A stretch of DNA of 64,000 bases, taken from NCBI RefSeq assembly GCF_036417845.1, contig NC_089981.1, forward strand, positions 20,418,001 to 20,482,000. The letters are read 5' to 3'. Both the position numbers and the translations under genes were made by a program. The DNA comes from Apteryx mantelli (Eukaryota > Chordata > Aves > Apterygiformes > Apterygidae). Below the pieces are notes generated by a model that searched no databases, was not told the DNA's origin, and saw only the letters and a program-made list of their open reading frames with translations. Below are positions 37,608 to 49,600 of this stretch, in pieces; position 1 is the stretch's first letter, and the number at the start of each line of letters is the position of its first letter.

Positions 37608-37737
37608 CCCACCGCAGGCTACTTACGGTGGCAGAGACTGGCTCCTCGGGGGGTTTGGAGGTGATCCGCGCCCGGGGCACCCGCTGGCTCCGCAGGGCTG
37701 CGGCCAGCAGCCCCGATACCCGCTGAAAGCCCCGCAT
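36159..37737 (-). CDS. COX8B: COX8B-type cytochrome c oxidase subunit 8, two exons
   Basis: Exons, minus strand: 37627-37737 and 36159-36257, joining to 69 residues, the family's usual length (69-70). It is a nuclear-encoded small subunit of respiratory complex IV in the inner mitochondrial membrane. Residues 1-24 are a basic presequence (MRGFQRVSGLLAAALRSQ) ending before ARITSKPP. The mature part keeps the family pattern ITSKPPEEPVSATEQAIALS, one hydrophobic membrane segment (SVMFSCLLIPSAWVL) and the tail NLEHYKSRRE. Bovine COX8B has ITAKPAKTP, EQAIGLSVTFLSFLLPAGWVL and NYKK. The EQAI match, plus its position between PSMD13 and PGGHG, favours the heart/muscle COX8B over COX8A. In mouse, Cox8b lies at the same site. 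Both exons are very short. ATTAAA signals on the minus strand at 36039-36044 and 36049-36054 may end the transcript. The gene looks intact. Confidence 0.88.
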
Positions 37738-38030
37738 GGCCGGCGGCAGGCGTGCGAGCGAGCGAGCGGCCCTCTTGGCACCAGCCCGGGCTGCAGCTGC
37801 CGCGCCCTGTCACGGCCCCCCCCCCCCCCCCACGCTGCCCGCCCGCCTCCTGGCCCAGCCCTCCGCTGCGGGGTCACCCCAGCCCTGAAACACCCCAAAA
37901 CGTCAATATTTTCCCCCCATCGGCGAGTTTGGGCTGCCGCCGGTTTCCGGCCTGCAGCTCGGCGGGCCTCGCACCCGGGGTGAAGCCCTCGGAGCTGCGC
38001 CACCATCCATTGCCGCCCCCCTCTCCCCCC
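37160..38030 (-). promoter_or_regulatory. COX8B: CpG island over COX8B exon 1
   Basis: GC- and CpG-rich sequence flanking the COX8B start codon at 37737, with several C-runs (for example C13 at 37232-37244 and a long one near 37816-37830). No TATA box is evident. It is the presumed promoter of COX8B. Confidence 0.65.
37566..37614. repeat. C11 T38 homopolymer tract next to the COX8B exon 1 donor
   Basis: C11 (37566-37576) is followed by T38 (37577-37614). The tract begins only 12 bases inside COX8B intron 1 from the donor at 37625-37626. On the sense strand it reads A38 G11. A pure 38-base run is long for a non-repeat locus and could be polymorphic or misassembled. Confidence 0.95.
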
Positions 38031-38070
38031 CTCCCCTAAATGACCAACGTACAAGATCTTCGACAAATAT

Positions 38071-38099
38071 TAACTTTATTAAGGATCATTGCGGGGTGG
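38071..38099 (-). other. 29-base block with AATAAA shared with 57446-57474, copy 1
   Basis: On the minus strand the block reads CCACCCCGCAATGATCC then TTAATAAAGTTA. It matches the copy at 57446-57474 at 26 of 29 bases, including the AATAAA. The flanks do not align by eye. It may be the 3' end of a minus-strand transcript, or a shared fossil of a retroelement end. Confidence 0.5.
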
Positions 38100-41000
38100 G
38101 GAAGGGCAATGGGGCAAGCGGATCGCTGCCGTCACGGGATAGGTGCTAATCTGCCTTCGCTCGCACTGCCCAAGGGTGCCCCCCCCTTTCGGAGCAGGGT
38201 GCCCCAAATGCCCGCCTGGCACCGCTTTCCCATGCTCTTCTGCTTTTCATTTTTTACCAGGTAGATTTGGGCAATCCCCCCCCGGCGTTTTGGTTACAGC
38301 AATGTCGCCTCTCCCTTGCTGCAGCGCTGGGACTTCGGAAGCGGCTGAAAGCAGCCGAAACCGGTTTGCACTGGTTCGCGCTTCCTTTTCTCCTCTGCGC
38401 TTGATTTATGCCGCCCATAAAACGACTGGGGTTTTCAATCCCTGGCTGGTGCCGGCCCTGCTCCCCTCTCTCTTGGCCTGATCCCTGGGACAAGAAGCGA
38501 CTCCCGGGAATTTAAAAGCAGTACCGGCCCTCTTCCCTTAGGTCCGCCTCTTGCGGCTGGTTTTCCAAAGGGCTTTTCCCGTTGCTTCCCCGCTTAGCGG
38601 GGCCTCTTCTCCAACCCGCTGCGAGTCGGGACGCTCTGTGGGCAGGAGATAAAGCTCTGGGGCGACAGGGGAGCCTTTAACAATACAGGGGATCTTCTTA
38701 TTTATATTTTTAATTTTTATTTTTTTGGAACAGTTTGAAACTGCTCACGAGATGCATGGGAAACCAGCTGTGACAGATGTGGATGAAACCAAGTGACAGT
38801 CATGAAACCGAACATCTGCTGGGAAGGGCTTGGCTGTGTTTCCTATAAATTGGAGAACAATCTTGTTGAGGGGGTAAAGCTTTGCAAACTTGGCTTTAAA
38901 CAGGAGCTAAAGAAAAGGACCAATTAAAAAAAAAAATCTTTGGGAAGCAGCTGGTGATAAAGGACAGCTGTGTTTAAGGGATTTTTCCCCTTAAATTTTT
39001 AAGGACGTCTGCGTCCTGATTTATCTGGGCTCCTCCTCCTCTCCCTTCCCTCGGCTTCCTTCCCGGCTAATTTTTTTAGATGGAAGGCCACTTTAGGACT
39101 TGTTCCGAAGCATGCCTATGGAAATTCCTCCTTCAGTCGCATTTGGCACGACTGGGCCCAAAGACAGTGTAAAGAACAGGAACCTTTAGCTATGCTATTC
39201 AGTCTCTTCTCTCTCTTCTCTATAAACTTATGTGCTGTTTTCAGGGTACTCTCTAATCTTGCATTCCTTCCACCTTGGTCAATGACTCTTATCTGTCCTC
39301 CCCAGTAGGAGCGCTGGTGATGGTGGACGCAAGGCTAAATTTGAAGGGACTGGTATCGCCTTGCTTGGGAAGGAAGCGGTAAGGAGATTTCATATTCCCC
39401 TAGCAGCGCTAAGCAAAGAGAAGCAGCGTCTCTGAGGAAACATGGATTTGCTTCCTTAACGCTCATGGCAGCTTTGCTCAAGTCAGGCATTGGATTTTTT
39501 TGTGGATTTACGGAGAATAGAACAGATGTGTAACATTTATCCTGTAAATGCGGGATTGTTAAATAAGATAATCCTTCTCTCAGCGCTAGGTCAGGGACAA
39601 CAGGTTGCTGAGAAAGAGGCACAGCATCTGGCCTCAGTTCTCCCCATGCGTCTCTGCGGATCTGTGGGCATCGGACCTTAGATCTTTCTGCTAAAACAGG
39701 TTTGTTCCTACAAGGACCAAACGGGCTGCACAAGGTAGGGCAACGGTTGGAATTTGACCCTAAAACACTGTGGCATCGATGCAGCCCTGCACAGCTCTGA
39801 TTCAGACAGGAGCCTCTGAGCAGAGGTGGCGCAGAGAGGAGAGGATGCTTTACAGGTGAAGTTCACTGACTCAGCAGGCCTTACAGTAGCATGTTTCGGT
39901 TACTTGCCTCTATATCCAGGGCTGAGAGTTTGAATCTTTTCCTGGATGTATCCTGAGGGCTGCCTTTGGTTGAGGCAATTTGCAAATAAGAACCGGGTCC
40001 TCTGGAGGTGAAGTCAAAGGCTGCTGGGTGCGATACTACCTGTATCGCTCACGTAGGTGCTGTGGGATACAGAAAACGGTGGATCTCAATCATGTTGTCT
40101 TGTGTGGTTTTTTTTCCTTATAATCAAGTCAAAGCTTTCTGGTGACTTCAGTGGGGCAGGAAACTGTCAACTTGATGACCCTCTCATGCGTTGAGGACAC
40201 AGGCAGCATTTGAAGGGGGCTGAGCAGGGAAGGAGTGTGAAGGCTGATGAGCAAAAGCTGGGTTTGCCCCACACTTGAGCTGTACTTGGAGGAAGTAGGT
40301 GCATAGTGTGGGGAAGGGAACGGAAAAGATCAGGTTTGGAGGGAGAGATGTAGGATAAAGTAACAGGTGGATCTGGGAGCCTCCTTCTTCCAGTGAGAAT
40401 TGAGAAGAGAGCCAGAGGCCTGTCCAGGGATCAACTGGAGAATACCCATTTAAATCCACTGTAATCCATTTTTTTTTTCCTTTTTCTTCCTCTGAGCAGT
40501 AGCTTTTGTAATGTGATGCTTCTGTGCCATTCTGCACTTACCATATTCAGTGGAGAGAGAAAGCACACTTGCAGAGGGCAGAGTCTCTCTCTGTGGGTAC
40601 TGAGGCAGCCATCTGCCTTTGCTGCAGGGCCTGATGTGGGATGAATTTTGGCTGTTGCATTAAAAGCTTGATAGCCGGTTGGAATTTTTTTTTTTTTTTT
40701 TTCTTTCCCTGCTTGCATACACAAGACAGCAGGAGCAAAGATGCTTTGCCAGCTCTGAAAAGGTCTGTAGAGAAACTGATAGCTTTAGTCTTTACCACAG
40801 TCAGGGGGCATGTCTGCACCACAGTGACTGCTGGCTCTCTTGAGGACTCGTATCAATCATACTCGGTCACAGATCCCTTCAGACAACCACGTCGCAGCAA
40901 GACAGGAGCCAGAAGAATGTCCATCTTGCTAAACATCATGGTAAAGGGCCTGCTGGAGATAGACAGGTGCTCCATCAAAGACGGTCTGGGCTCTGTGCTG

Positions 41001-43613
41001 CTTTGGAAACTGAATTCAGAGAGACCAAAGCTTCTTTGTAACAATAAATGCACATGCAGGAATCAGGAATCGTGGTTTGGGAGTGAGAGATACACAAGGG
41101 AATCATATATAGCTGCCTCAATGCTTGGATAGTGGCCAGAAGAAGCTTTCTGGCAGGGAAAGAGGAAATGGAGTTCAGCCCAGCGGAGAAGGATATTTCC
41201 TCATATAATGACCAGGGACCTAGGCCTCTTTGAGGACAGCGTAGTGAAAAATCTCTGCTCAGTGTACAACTGTGCTTTAAAAGCGATAGAAATGTTAGGG
41301 TCTGTAAGAAATGGAGATCAATGCAAGTGGTGCTTTGCTGAGGCTGGAAGTCAAGAGCGCGTGCTCTCTGGAACTTGTGCTGTGACCTGAAAAATATCTT
41401 CTAGTGCTAGAACAGGATTCAAAGGTAGGAAGCCTGGAAAAGTGTTACGGAAATGAGTCGGGAAGCCTGGAACTGTTCACCTGGAAAGCAAACAAAGAAA
41501 AGGAGGTGTGATTAGAATACCTAGGAGCTGTGGGTGGGCCAGAGAAATAAGATGAGGTGCTTCAGGTCTCTCATGACACAAAAACGAAGGGAAAAATTGC
41601 TTAAAGAGTGAAGTCAGGGCCTCATGGCCGCCCTTGGCAAAGCTCCCGTGCATTTCAGGTAAGCTAGGATTTCATCACCAAGGAGGCAAACTCAGACCTG
41701 ACTGAAGAAAATACCTTTTCGCATGTGTGGTCAGGTTGCAGGATTCACTGGTTGTGGTGCCAAGAATTGGTCAAAAGGATGGTAAGAATATCCGGAAGCA
41801 AAGTTTTGGGAAAGGGTACTGAGTCTTAAGTTTCACTGCTGAAATTAATGTCCTAATTTAAGGATTTAAAAAAAAAAAAAACCCTTGAACTGGCTGAGAA
41901 TAAGGGTAATTATCCCACTTCATTCTTTCTGCAGAGTTTTTGTCTTTCTCTGTTGTACCTAGTGCCGGCTGTTAGTGAAGAGAGTGCTGAACAGGATGTT
42001 CCCTGTCTGAAGGAAAGCTATGGCTTTTCCTGGAAAAAGAAGACCCCTATACTGAAGGGGAGACACATTTATGCCCTGCTGGAGCTGCTTATTCTTCAGG
42101 GTGTTGTAAGAAGGGTGGAGGGAACAGCACGTTCCCCGTCACTAGAGAAGGATCCGTGGCTCTCTGCCAGGGCCTCAGTTGTTTTTAAATATCTCGGACA
42201 GCTTTCAGGTGACAAACAATCAGAGATTGGTGTTCCCCTCTCGGTTCCTCCTTCCTTAGAGTAGAGGACAGCCCCAAAACAGCAGCAGCCCAAGGCTCGT
42301 TTTCCTTGGGACACCTCAGCACTCCCCATCCCCTGTGTGCTGGGCAGCGCCCTCAGCTAGCAGGATCACAGCTGGGCAAATAGCCACGTTTCAGCATTTT
42401 TTTTAAGTGAGGAAAAAAGTTATTTCCTTCCTCTTGTCTCAGTTTGGTAACTTCCGTCCTGCCCTGCCCTGCCTGAAACCCTTACGGCAGCAGCCTCTGC
42501 CTGCACGGTCGGAGTCCACACACAGCCTGAGACAAAAGGCAAGATCCAATTTCCTAACTTTTTTTCCGCCCCTCTTTCCTCCCTGAATGCCGGCAGAGTA
42601 TTTTTCTCACCTCGGGCACTGCCTGCTGTGAGAAAACAAACAGCCAAGGTCTTGCTGAGAGCTGCCAAGGCGCGAGCCCGTGGCGGAGGGCTTTTCAGGT
42701 CTGCCAGCTTGGCAGTCAGGGAGCAGCGAGGAAGCTGCTGGCCTGGCTGCGCTCTCACCGCTCCGAGTGCCCCGCAGCTGCCAGCTGACGTTCCAGCTCC
42801 CCTGGAAGAGTCTGCACGTGCCCCGCTTCTCCGTTTGTGGTTTCTGATGTTACTGCAGTACTTAGCAGTGCCGGGCACCCACTCGAGCTCCCTTTTGCAA
42901 GGTGCTGAGTGTAGGTGAAGCAAAAAGACACCTCCTTGCCCCATCAAGCCATTAGTTGATGTTCACGAGAGCAAAGGGGAGTAGAGGGGTAAGGTGAATG
43001 GGGAGATGGGGCTGGAGGGAGTCACTGAGGTCACAAAAGCATCTTTGTCTGACTGAGGTGCATAGCTTTTGAGAGGAGGAGGAAGAAAGGAGAGGAGGAA
43101 GGCTGTGTCATGTTGCGTATTGGGAGAAATTAGTCATATCGTCATGCAGAGAGAGTAGTGGAAAGGAAGATTGGAGAACTGAAAAGGGCAATAGGTCTGT
43201 GAGGTTTGGGAAAGCTAGAAAAGTCATGTTGCTTAGCTAGGAGATGTCTGAACTGAAGAAGGGAAAAGAAGCTGCAAAGGAGGAAATGAGCCTGGTTACA
43301 GGAGACTCATGAGAGGCATTGAGAGGAAAGCTCGAAAGGATGAAAAACTGCTAGAACAGGCAGAGTGGGATGTGGTGATCTAAAAGAAATGAGGCTCTAG
43401 AAATGTAACATTGCTGAAAGCGGGTGAGAAGGCAGCAGTGCCAATAAACAGGGTGCTACAGAAGGGCTGGTATAGAGATAAGTAGTTGTCCTTGCTTTCT
43501 GCTGACTTCCAACATGGCCATGCTAAGCCTTGCACTGACATTGTCCCCATCAGGAACTGATGGTGCTGGATTGCTCTGTTCAACCCTTGTCCCTGACTCT
43601 GTTTGTTCTGCAG
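38100..43613. other. Gene-poor interval between COX8B and PGGHG
   Basis: About 5.5 kb with no recognised protein gene. In mammals NLRP6 lies here, and no NACHT, pyrin or LRR coding sequence could be seen on either strand. Visible contents are an 8-base perfect inverted repeat at 38973-38995, T-runs near 40477 and 40686, an A-run near 41868, and a LINE remnant (listed separately). The open frames at 40641-41132 and 42420-42947 lack family resemblance. The acceptor at 43611-43613 implies that a non-coding first exon of PGGHG lies somewhere upstream. Confidence 0.6.
41200..41790 (+). mobile_element. Ancient CR1/L3-like LINE remnant
   Basis: The order of motifs follows the C-terminal part of the CR1/L3 second open frame and its 3' region: GACCTAGGCCTCTTTGAGGACAG, then TCTGCTCAGTGTAC, then AAAAGCGATAGAAATGTTAGG, then GACACAAAAACGAAGG, then AAATACCTTTTCGCATG and GGTTGTGGTGCCAAGAAT. 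In intact relatives these are the segments around a GTCATGGACAGC motif and the closing ACTTCTTCACACA region. The copy is heavily diverged with no open frame, and its ends are uncertain. Confidence 0.6.
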
Positions 43614-43628
43614 TTCAAATTGGTAAAA

Positions 43629-46600
43629 ATGACTGATGGTAAGGAGGACCCTGCTGTGTTCACCTCCACCTCTCTGCCCTCAGACCCACGGCTTCTAGCT
43701 ACGGTGACCAATGCTTACTTGGGCACCCGCGTGTACCGGGACATCCTCCATGTCAACGGGGTGTATAATGGAGCTGTGGGAGACACGCACCGTGCTGACA
43801 TCCCCAGCCCTGTCAACGTGAGAATGACCAAGCCTAGTACAGACAAACTGACCGAGACCTTCACCTTGAATACCCGGACAGGTAAATAGCAGGAGTAGGA
43901 ATCTGCCTGTGCTGCAACTTCCTTTTATTTCTGTATCATATTCACCTCTCACTTTTCCCGCAACTGTTGGCGACCCCCTCTTAGAAGTTAAAATTTTCCT
44001 TGCCTGTGTTGCCTCTTTCATGAGGTCTCTGGGGACATCTGGGTTCTCCCCAGGCTCTGTTCATCCATGTGCTGAATAGGTCTGTGACTGGAGTCAGCTT
44101 CATCCCAGTAGTGGGATTTCTCTGACCTAACTTCAGGTGCCTACAGTGCTGGAGCCTGCATGCAGGCTAGCTGTCTGTTATTGTAGTTAAAGGAGACTTA
44201 GTCAATAAATTCAAAGGTATAGAGAAAGTTATTCACCTCATCTTAAAGTGGATATCAATATCAGATGAGATGAATCATACTCTAAATTTGATTGACCGTC
44301 ACAGGTGTCCAACCCTTTGGTTCAGATGCAGACATTTATTTTGTAGGCGTCTAATGTTTGTCAGGTGAATTCCACCACGTGTTTCTAAAGGAGCCAGAAA
44401 TGGATGTGGTTTTGTGTTTGCTTTGACCTTTAGACACCAGCCACCTCAGATGTTGGTAGAACATAAAAAGTGTAATTGGGAGAATGGGGGTGGGGGGTCT
44501 TTTTTTTCTTTCAGAGTTACCTGGGAGTACTCATTTTGCAGATTTCAGGGTTTAGCTGTACAAAGTATTCATTTATTTAGATTCATTTATTTCCAAACAC
44601 AATTCTTCTCCAAGTAGTATGGACTGAACAGACTGGGCTCAGAATGCAGAAGACTTTCCTTCTTTAGGTTATTCCTCCAAGTGGAGCAAGTGGAGGATTT
44701 CCATCCTTGTGAGAAAAGGAACATACAGTTTTCAGAGCATATCTCAGCCCCTGCTGGAGCCTGGCTCAGCAAACAGCATTTAATCATGAAGCTTGGTGAA
44801 ATATTCTGTAGCACAAATCATTCCTCACTTGCCTGGCCAGATTAAGTTTGTTAGCTGTGTGTTAATAGTCCTCCTAACAACATCAGGACTCAGTCCCGCT
44901 CGCAGCTCAAACTGAATTTGGCTGTCTCAGGCTAAAAGCCTGACAAGTAAAAAAGGTCTGGTGGCTCTCGTTGTCCTTACAGGAACCTTCAGCCATGTGC
45001 TTCAGTCAGCTGATTATACAGCCACCCATCAGATCTATGCTCACCATTCCCTTGTCCATTTGATGGCCTTCAGCATCACCATCCAGCGATCAGCTCACAC
45101 CAGACAACCCATCGGGGTGCAGCTCCAGATTCCTTTTGTGCTGAAGAGCCAGGACCTAGACATGTATCAGGGACCAGACTTCCAGGGAGCACAGTGAGTT
45201 TGGATCATGGGGGGACATTGTCTTGACTATATCCTTCATAGCCTATAGATCTCTGCTCTGCTCTCAAATAGGAAATAAGCTGCAAAAGCAAGGGTAGAAC
45301 TAGACTGACAAGGTAAGTAGAATGGAGGCTTATGTAAACCTGCCTCTTTCTGGCAGGCATGTAAAAAAGTTTCAGTATAAAAGTATTTATTAGCTGTAAC
45401 TCCAGAATTATTACTTATGCTAACATGTAAAAGAGCAACATAGTAGATGTGATGACAAAGAAGTGAGTTTGGGGAAGATAGTAAGTTTGGAGGAGGTGAC
45501 CCCTAGAAATGGCTTGCTGAAATTAGGAACCCGTGAGAGTTGTAATGAATTTCAATCTCATGCTCTTCTGGGGATGAGGTTTCAGATGAGCTGAAGCATG
45601 GGGACAAGGGAGCTTCCATCCTAGATGGGAACAGGAGCCAGATATTCAGCTGCTGTGGAGCAGTTCCCCTCTGCATGGGTGGATTTGCACTAACTGATGT
45701 GCACCAAATAGCATCTGCTCTGCTGTCCCTTTCCCCTTTGCTTGTTGTCTCTTGTAGCTACATCTATGGGAAGACATTGGTTCCCGAGGTGGATGGGGGA
45801 CCCCAGCCCACAGTTCACATGCTCTGGACTCCAGTGCCGCAAACTGTGACCTTGCACGGGGAGGAGCAGGAGAGAACCTGGGAATTCCTCACCGCCGTGG
45901 CTGAGAGCGAAGAGGAGGTGAAGAGGTGCTACAGCGAAGGGATGGCTCGCATTGCTGCTGGCACCCTGTACTCCTCCCACACGAAGGCCTGGGCAGCGCT
46001 TTGGAGAGGATGCTGCGTAGACCTGGATGGCCCTCTGCCTTTGCGGCAGGCCCTTTATGGGTGTCTCTATTACCTACTGAGTGCTATCCCTCCTCTTGGG
46101 GACCCCAACTTCCTTTTCCATGGTATCAGTCCTGGTGGCTTATCCAATGGCAGTCAGGGTGAAGACTATTGGGGGCACGTCTTCTGGGACCAGGTGGGTT
46201 GAGGCTGTGTTATCTGGTAATGTGCAGCTTTTCTGCGTCATTTGAGACTGAGAAACCCAGCATGAGGCTGCTGGGAGGCCTTATTCTTACTGGTGATATG
46301 GGTATCTTGGCACCAACCTCTTGCTCTCTTGGTAACAGCTGCCAAGGCCCAGATTGGTTTCTTAAGTCAGGTCTCAAGTGGTTTGAATCTCCTCCAGGAG
46401 AGGCCTTTTCTCCTGTGTTGGCTGTACAGGCCAACTGAGGGTAGGGCTTGCCCCTCCTAACTTGAGCGCAACTTGTCTAAATCAAAGCTAAATGCCTGGT
46501 GTCACTGTGTGGGCTGGGGGCTAGGAGAGCAGTGGGCAAGTGCTTTTTGGTTCTGTAAGCCCTGGTTGCCTTCTCTCTAGCAGTGCATCTGGTTTTGACT

Positions 46601-49600
46601 CTCCCCTCTCTAGCGCAAGTCTTTGGAGGACTCCTGCCTCCCCTCTCTTGTATAGTGGGGGTTCCTGCTGAGATTATTTTAGCAAGATACCCCGGGGGAG
46701 ACGAGCATAGTGTGGCAGGCATGGGGTGCCTGACCATGTCTATGGGAGCAGAAGCATTCCCTCATGGATATGTTCCTTTTAATGAGCTGAGGTGACAGCA
46801 CTTTTAAGTAGTGGCAAAATCATGGTCAGAGCATGAACAGAGATGTGGAATGGGGCTGTGTTTGAAGGGTGAACCTCTCAAGGGTGGTGGGAATGTCTGG
46901 GTGCCCTAGCAGCCACTTCCACCATCTGCCCCTTATGACTTGCCTTGCTTTGCTATTTCCAGGACACCTGGATATTCCCAAGCATCCTGCTGTTTTATCC
47001 TGAAGCGGCCCGAGCCATCTTGGAGTACCGGATTCGTACACTGGGAGGAGCTTTACGCAATGCGCAGGAGCAAGGCTATGAGGTGGGGACAGAGAGCCTG
47101 GCTTGCGGTCAACCCAGCCAATGTCACACAGAAGAACAGTTAGGCTTTGCTCTTCCTCTCTGGTTTTAACCAGGGGCTGTGAGATCAGCAGCACCTGCAA
47201 GCAGTGGAGTGGGGAGAGCATCTTGAGATGTTTTGCTTCCCTTCCCTCTGGCCATGCTCAGCTGCTGTGTGGATATTTTCTCCTGGCAGGGTGCCAAGTT
47301 TCCTTGGGAGAGCGCAGCCACTGGCCGGGAAGTCTGCCCGGAGGAGATTTATGGAGCTCAAGAAATTCATGTCACTGGGGATGTTTTGATGGCCTTTGAG
47401 CAGTATTATCACACCACACAGGTAAAGGGAGCGTGTGACATGTGGATGGCACGGGCAAGGGGGCCAACCCAGCGGCAAGGCCTACGGGGCATCTGGTGAC
47501 TAACATTGTCCCTTCCCAGAGAAGCTCTGCTGTTATCTGCTCCAGTCAGAATTGCCAGTAACGCCACAGGTCCCCTTCTTCAGCCCTGGCTCCTCTGTCC
47601 TTGTTCCTCATGGATGGCTCAGCATCCTGTTGCCTCAATCCAGGCCAGTTTTTCTGTCCTCTTCTCCTCCTATATCTGTTTCATTAGAGCGCTTGTCATC
47701 TTGCTGAATTTGGGCCTGGTTGAGTCTCTTTCTCATGTTCCTCTGTCTCTGTTTTTCTCTGGTTTGGGTCCTTCCAGGACCAGAAGCTGTTCAGGGAGGA
47801 TGGAGGCTGGCACCTGGTTGGTGCCGTGGCTCAGTACTGGTGCAGCAGGATGGTGTGGAATGAAGAGGAGCAATGCTACCACATCAAAGGTACTTCTGGG
47901 CCTGTTTATGGGGAAGGACCTTGCAAACAGAGGCTCGGAGCCCCTCTAGCCAGACCTGAAGGGGAGTACATGGACACTTCAGACTCCTGTCCTTTTGAAT
48001 ATCTCACAGAAGATATTCATGTCCATGTAAACACAGGGCATGATGCCAAGCTCTTTTTTTCCTCAGCAAGTATCAGTACCTCCCAAGCTCACACAACTTG
48101 TCTTTTCCCTCCCCTGGCCACAGTGCTGAATTCTTCGAGCCCAGAAGTTTGCGTGGTAATTCATATCTTCTCTTCTCAGTGCCATAATAGCAGTTGTTTC
48201 TGTCTCAGTCCCTTGACTCTCATGGGACAAGTCTAAATGTCTCCTTCTGTGGCAGTACAAGCTGATGCAACAAGAACAGATGCCATTTCAGGTCTGCTGT
48301 TGTTGTGACTGGTGGCATTTAGGGAAAATATAGGGTATTGCCTTTATCAGGCTTTAGAGGCGAAGGACTCAGCAGCACTGAGACTATATATGTATGTATA
48401 ATCTCACAGCACAGTCTCAGCAGTTCAGATATACATATGGTCTCTTTTTGAAGAGACCTGAGTTCAAATCCCCCAGTAGCCTCCAGGAGTTTAATCCCAT
48501 CCTATTCTTTGAAAGACATCTGGTGCTATTGGTGCCAAACAAGTACAGCTGCTGATAAGTCTGACAGGGCAAAGGGCCTCTCCATAGCTGGCAATTCTGC
48601 TGAAGGACGTTATGCTGCTTGTGTTTCCCACTGAGGGCATTGAAGAAGAAAACTGGAAGTGAAGCAGAGATGTGTGTGGGAGCAGGGTCTGGAGTAGCAG
48701 GCTTGGTAAGAGCCCAGGGGTCTGTGTGCAGCTGGGGTGATCAGAGCTAAAAAAAAAAAGTCCCTGGGGTTGCCTCAAATGGCTCTTGGTCTGTAGAGCC
48801 TTTGCAGAGAGCCAGTGTCCCCAAAAGAATCATGTATTTAAATGGATATTTTCACGTCTCTCCTGGGAAATGGACATCTCTCTTCCTGGGGATAATCTGT
48901 GCACACTGAGTAAAGGAAAGAGTTGAGCTTGTAGGTAGGGAAAGATATCCAATTAACAACTTGAAGGTCACCTTGCCTGTGGGTCTCAACCCTGAAGTGA
49001 GGGAAATGCCCTCAGGTTGAGAAGGTGTCTGCTGCCCAGACAACCTTCACCCTGTCAGATAAAGCTTTAAGTCATCATGTTTCTCCTTCACAACAACCAC
49101 CACATAGTCTTCTCTACACCAAGGTCACTGTGGTATCCTGCCAGATGCACAGCGACAGCACCTAAGTGCCTTGTGGGCATGCACCACTGCAATGGAAGGG
49201 TTTCCCTTCCTTGTGCCAGTTCCCTGAGGAGGGGTACCAAACCTTGGGTGTGCTGCAGTGTGAAGTGTCTCCTCCCTCTTCCTCCAGGTGTCATGCCCCC
49301 AGATGAGTATCATTACCGGGTTGATAACTCTGTTTACACCAACGCTTTGGCCCAGAGGAGGTAACATGCATGCTTTATTGAAGCACTGGACCATCTCTCT
49401 TTTCTGCTTAGCAGTCTGGTGAGGGTAGGAGATGGCAAGGCTCCGATGTGAAATACACCTTTTCTCTCTTTGTGTCTCTTCTGTTTGAGCTTATCTTCTT
49501 TGGCTTCCTTTATGGTCAGTGGAGAAGCAGGTCCTTCCATGGCGATTCATCTGACCTGTTTCATTTGTCTACATTACTGAGAGGAATTTCACCTTGCAAG

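Noticed and set aside
37623-38066. 147-residue minus-strand open frame overlapping COX8B exon 1 in another frame
   Set aside because: Out of frame with the conserved COX8 peptide. GC-rich promoter artefact.
38973-38995. Perfect 8-base inverted repeat (TTTAAGGG / CCCTTAAA) with 7-base loop
   Set aside because: Too short to distinguish from chance in 64 kb, and there is no associated gene end.
42420-42947. 175-residue minus-strand open frame upstream of PGGHG
   Set aside because: GC-rich with no recognised motif or splice partner. More likely near the PGGHG promoter or first exon.
46583-47499. Short plus-strand open frames within PGGHG introns 3-5
   Set aside because: They do not use the PGGHG reading frame outside exons, and intron parts show no conservation pattern.
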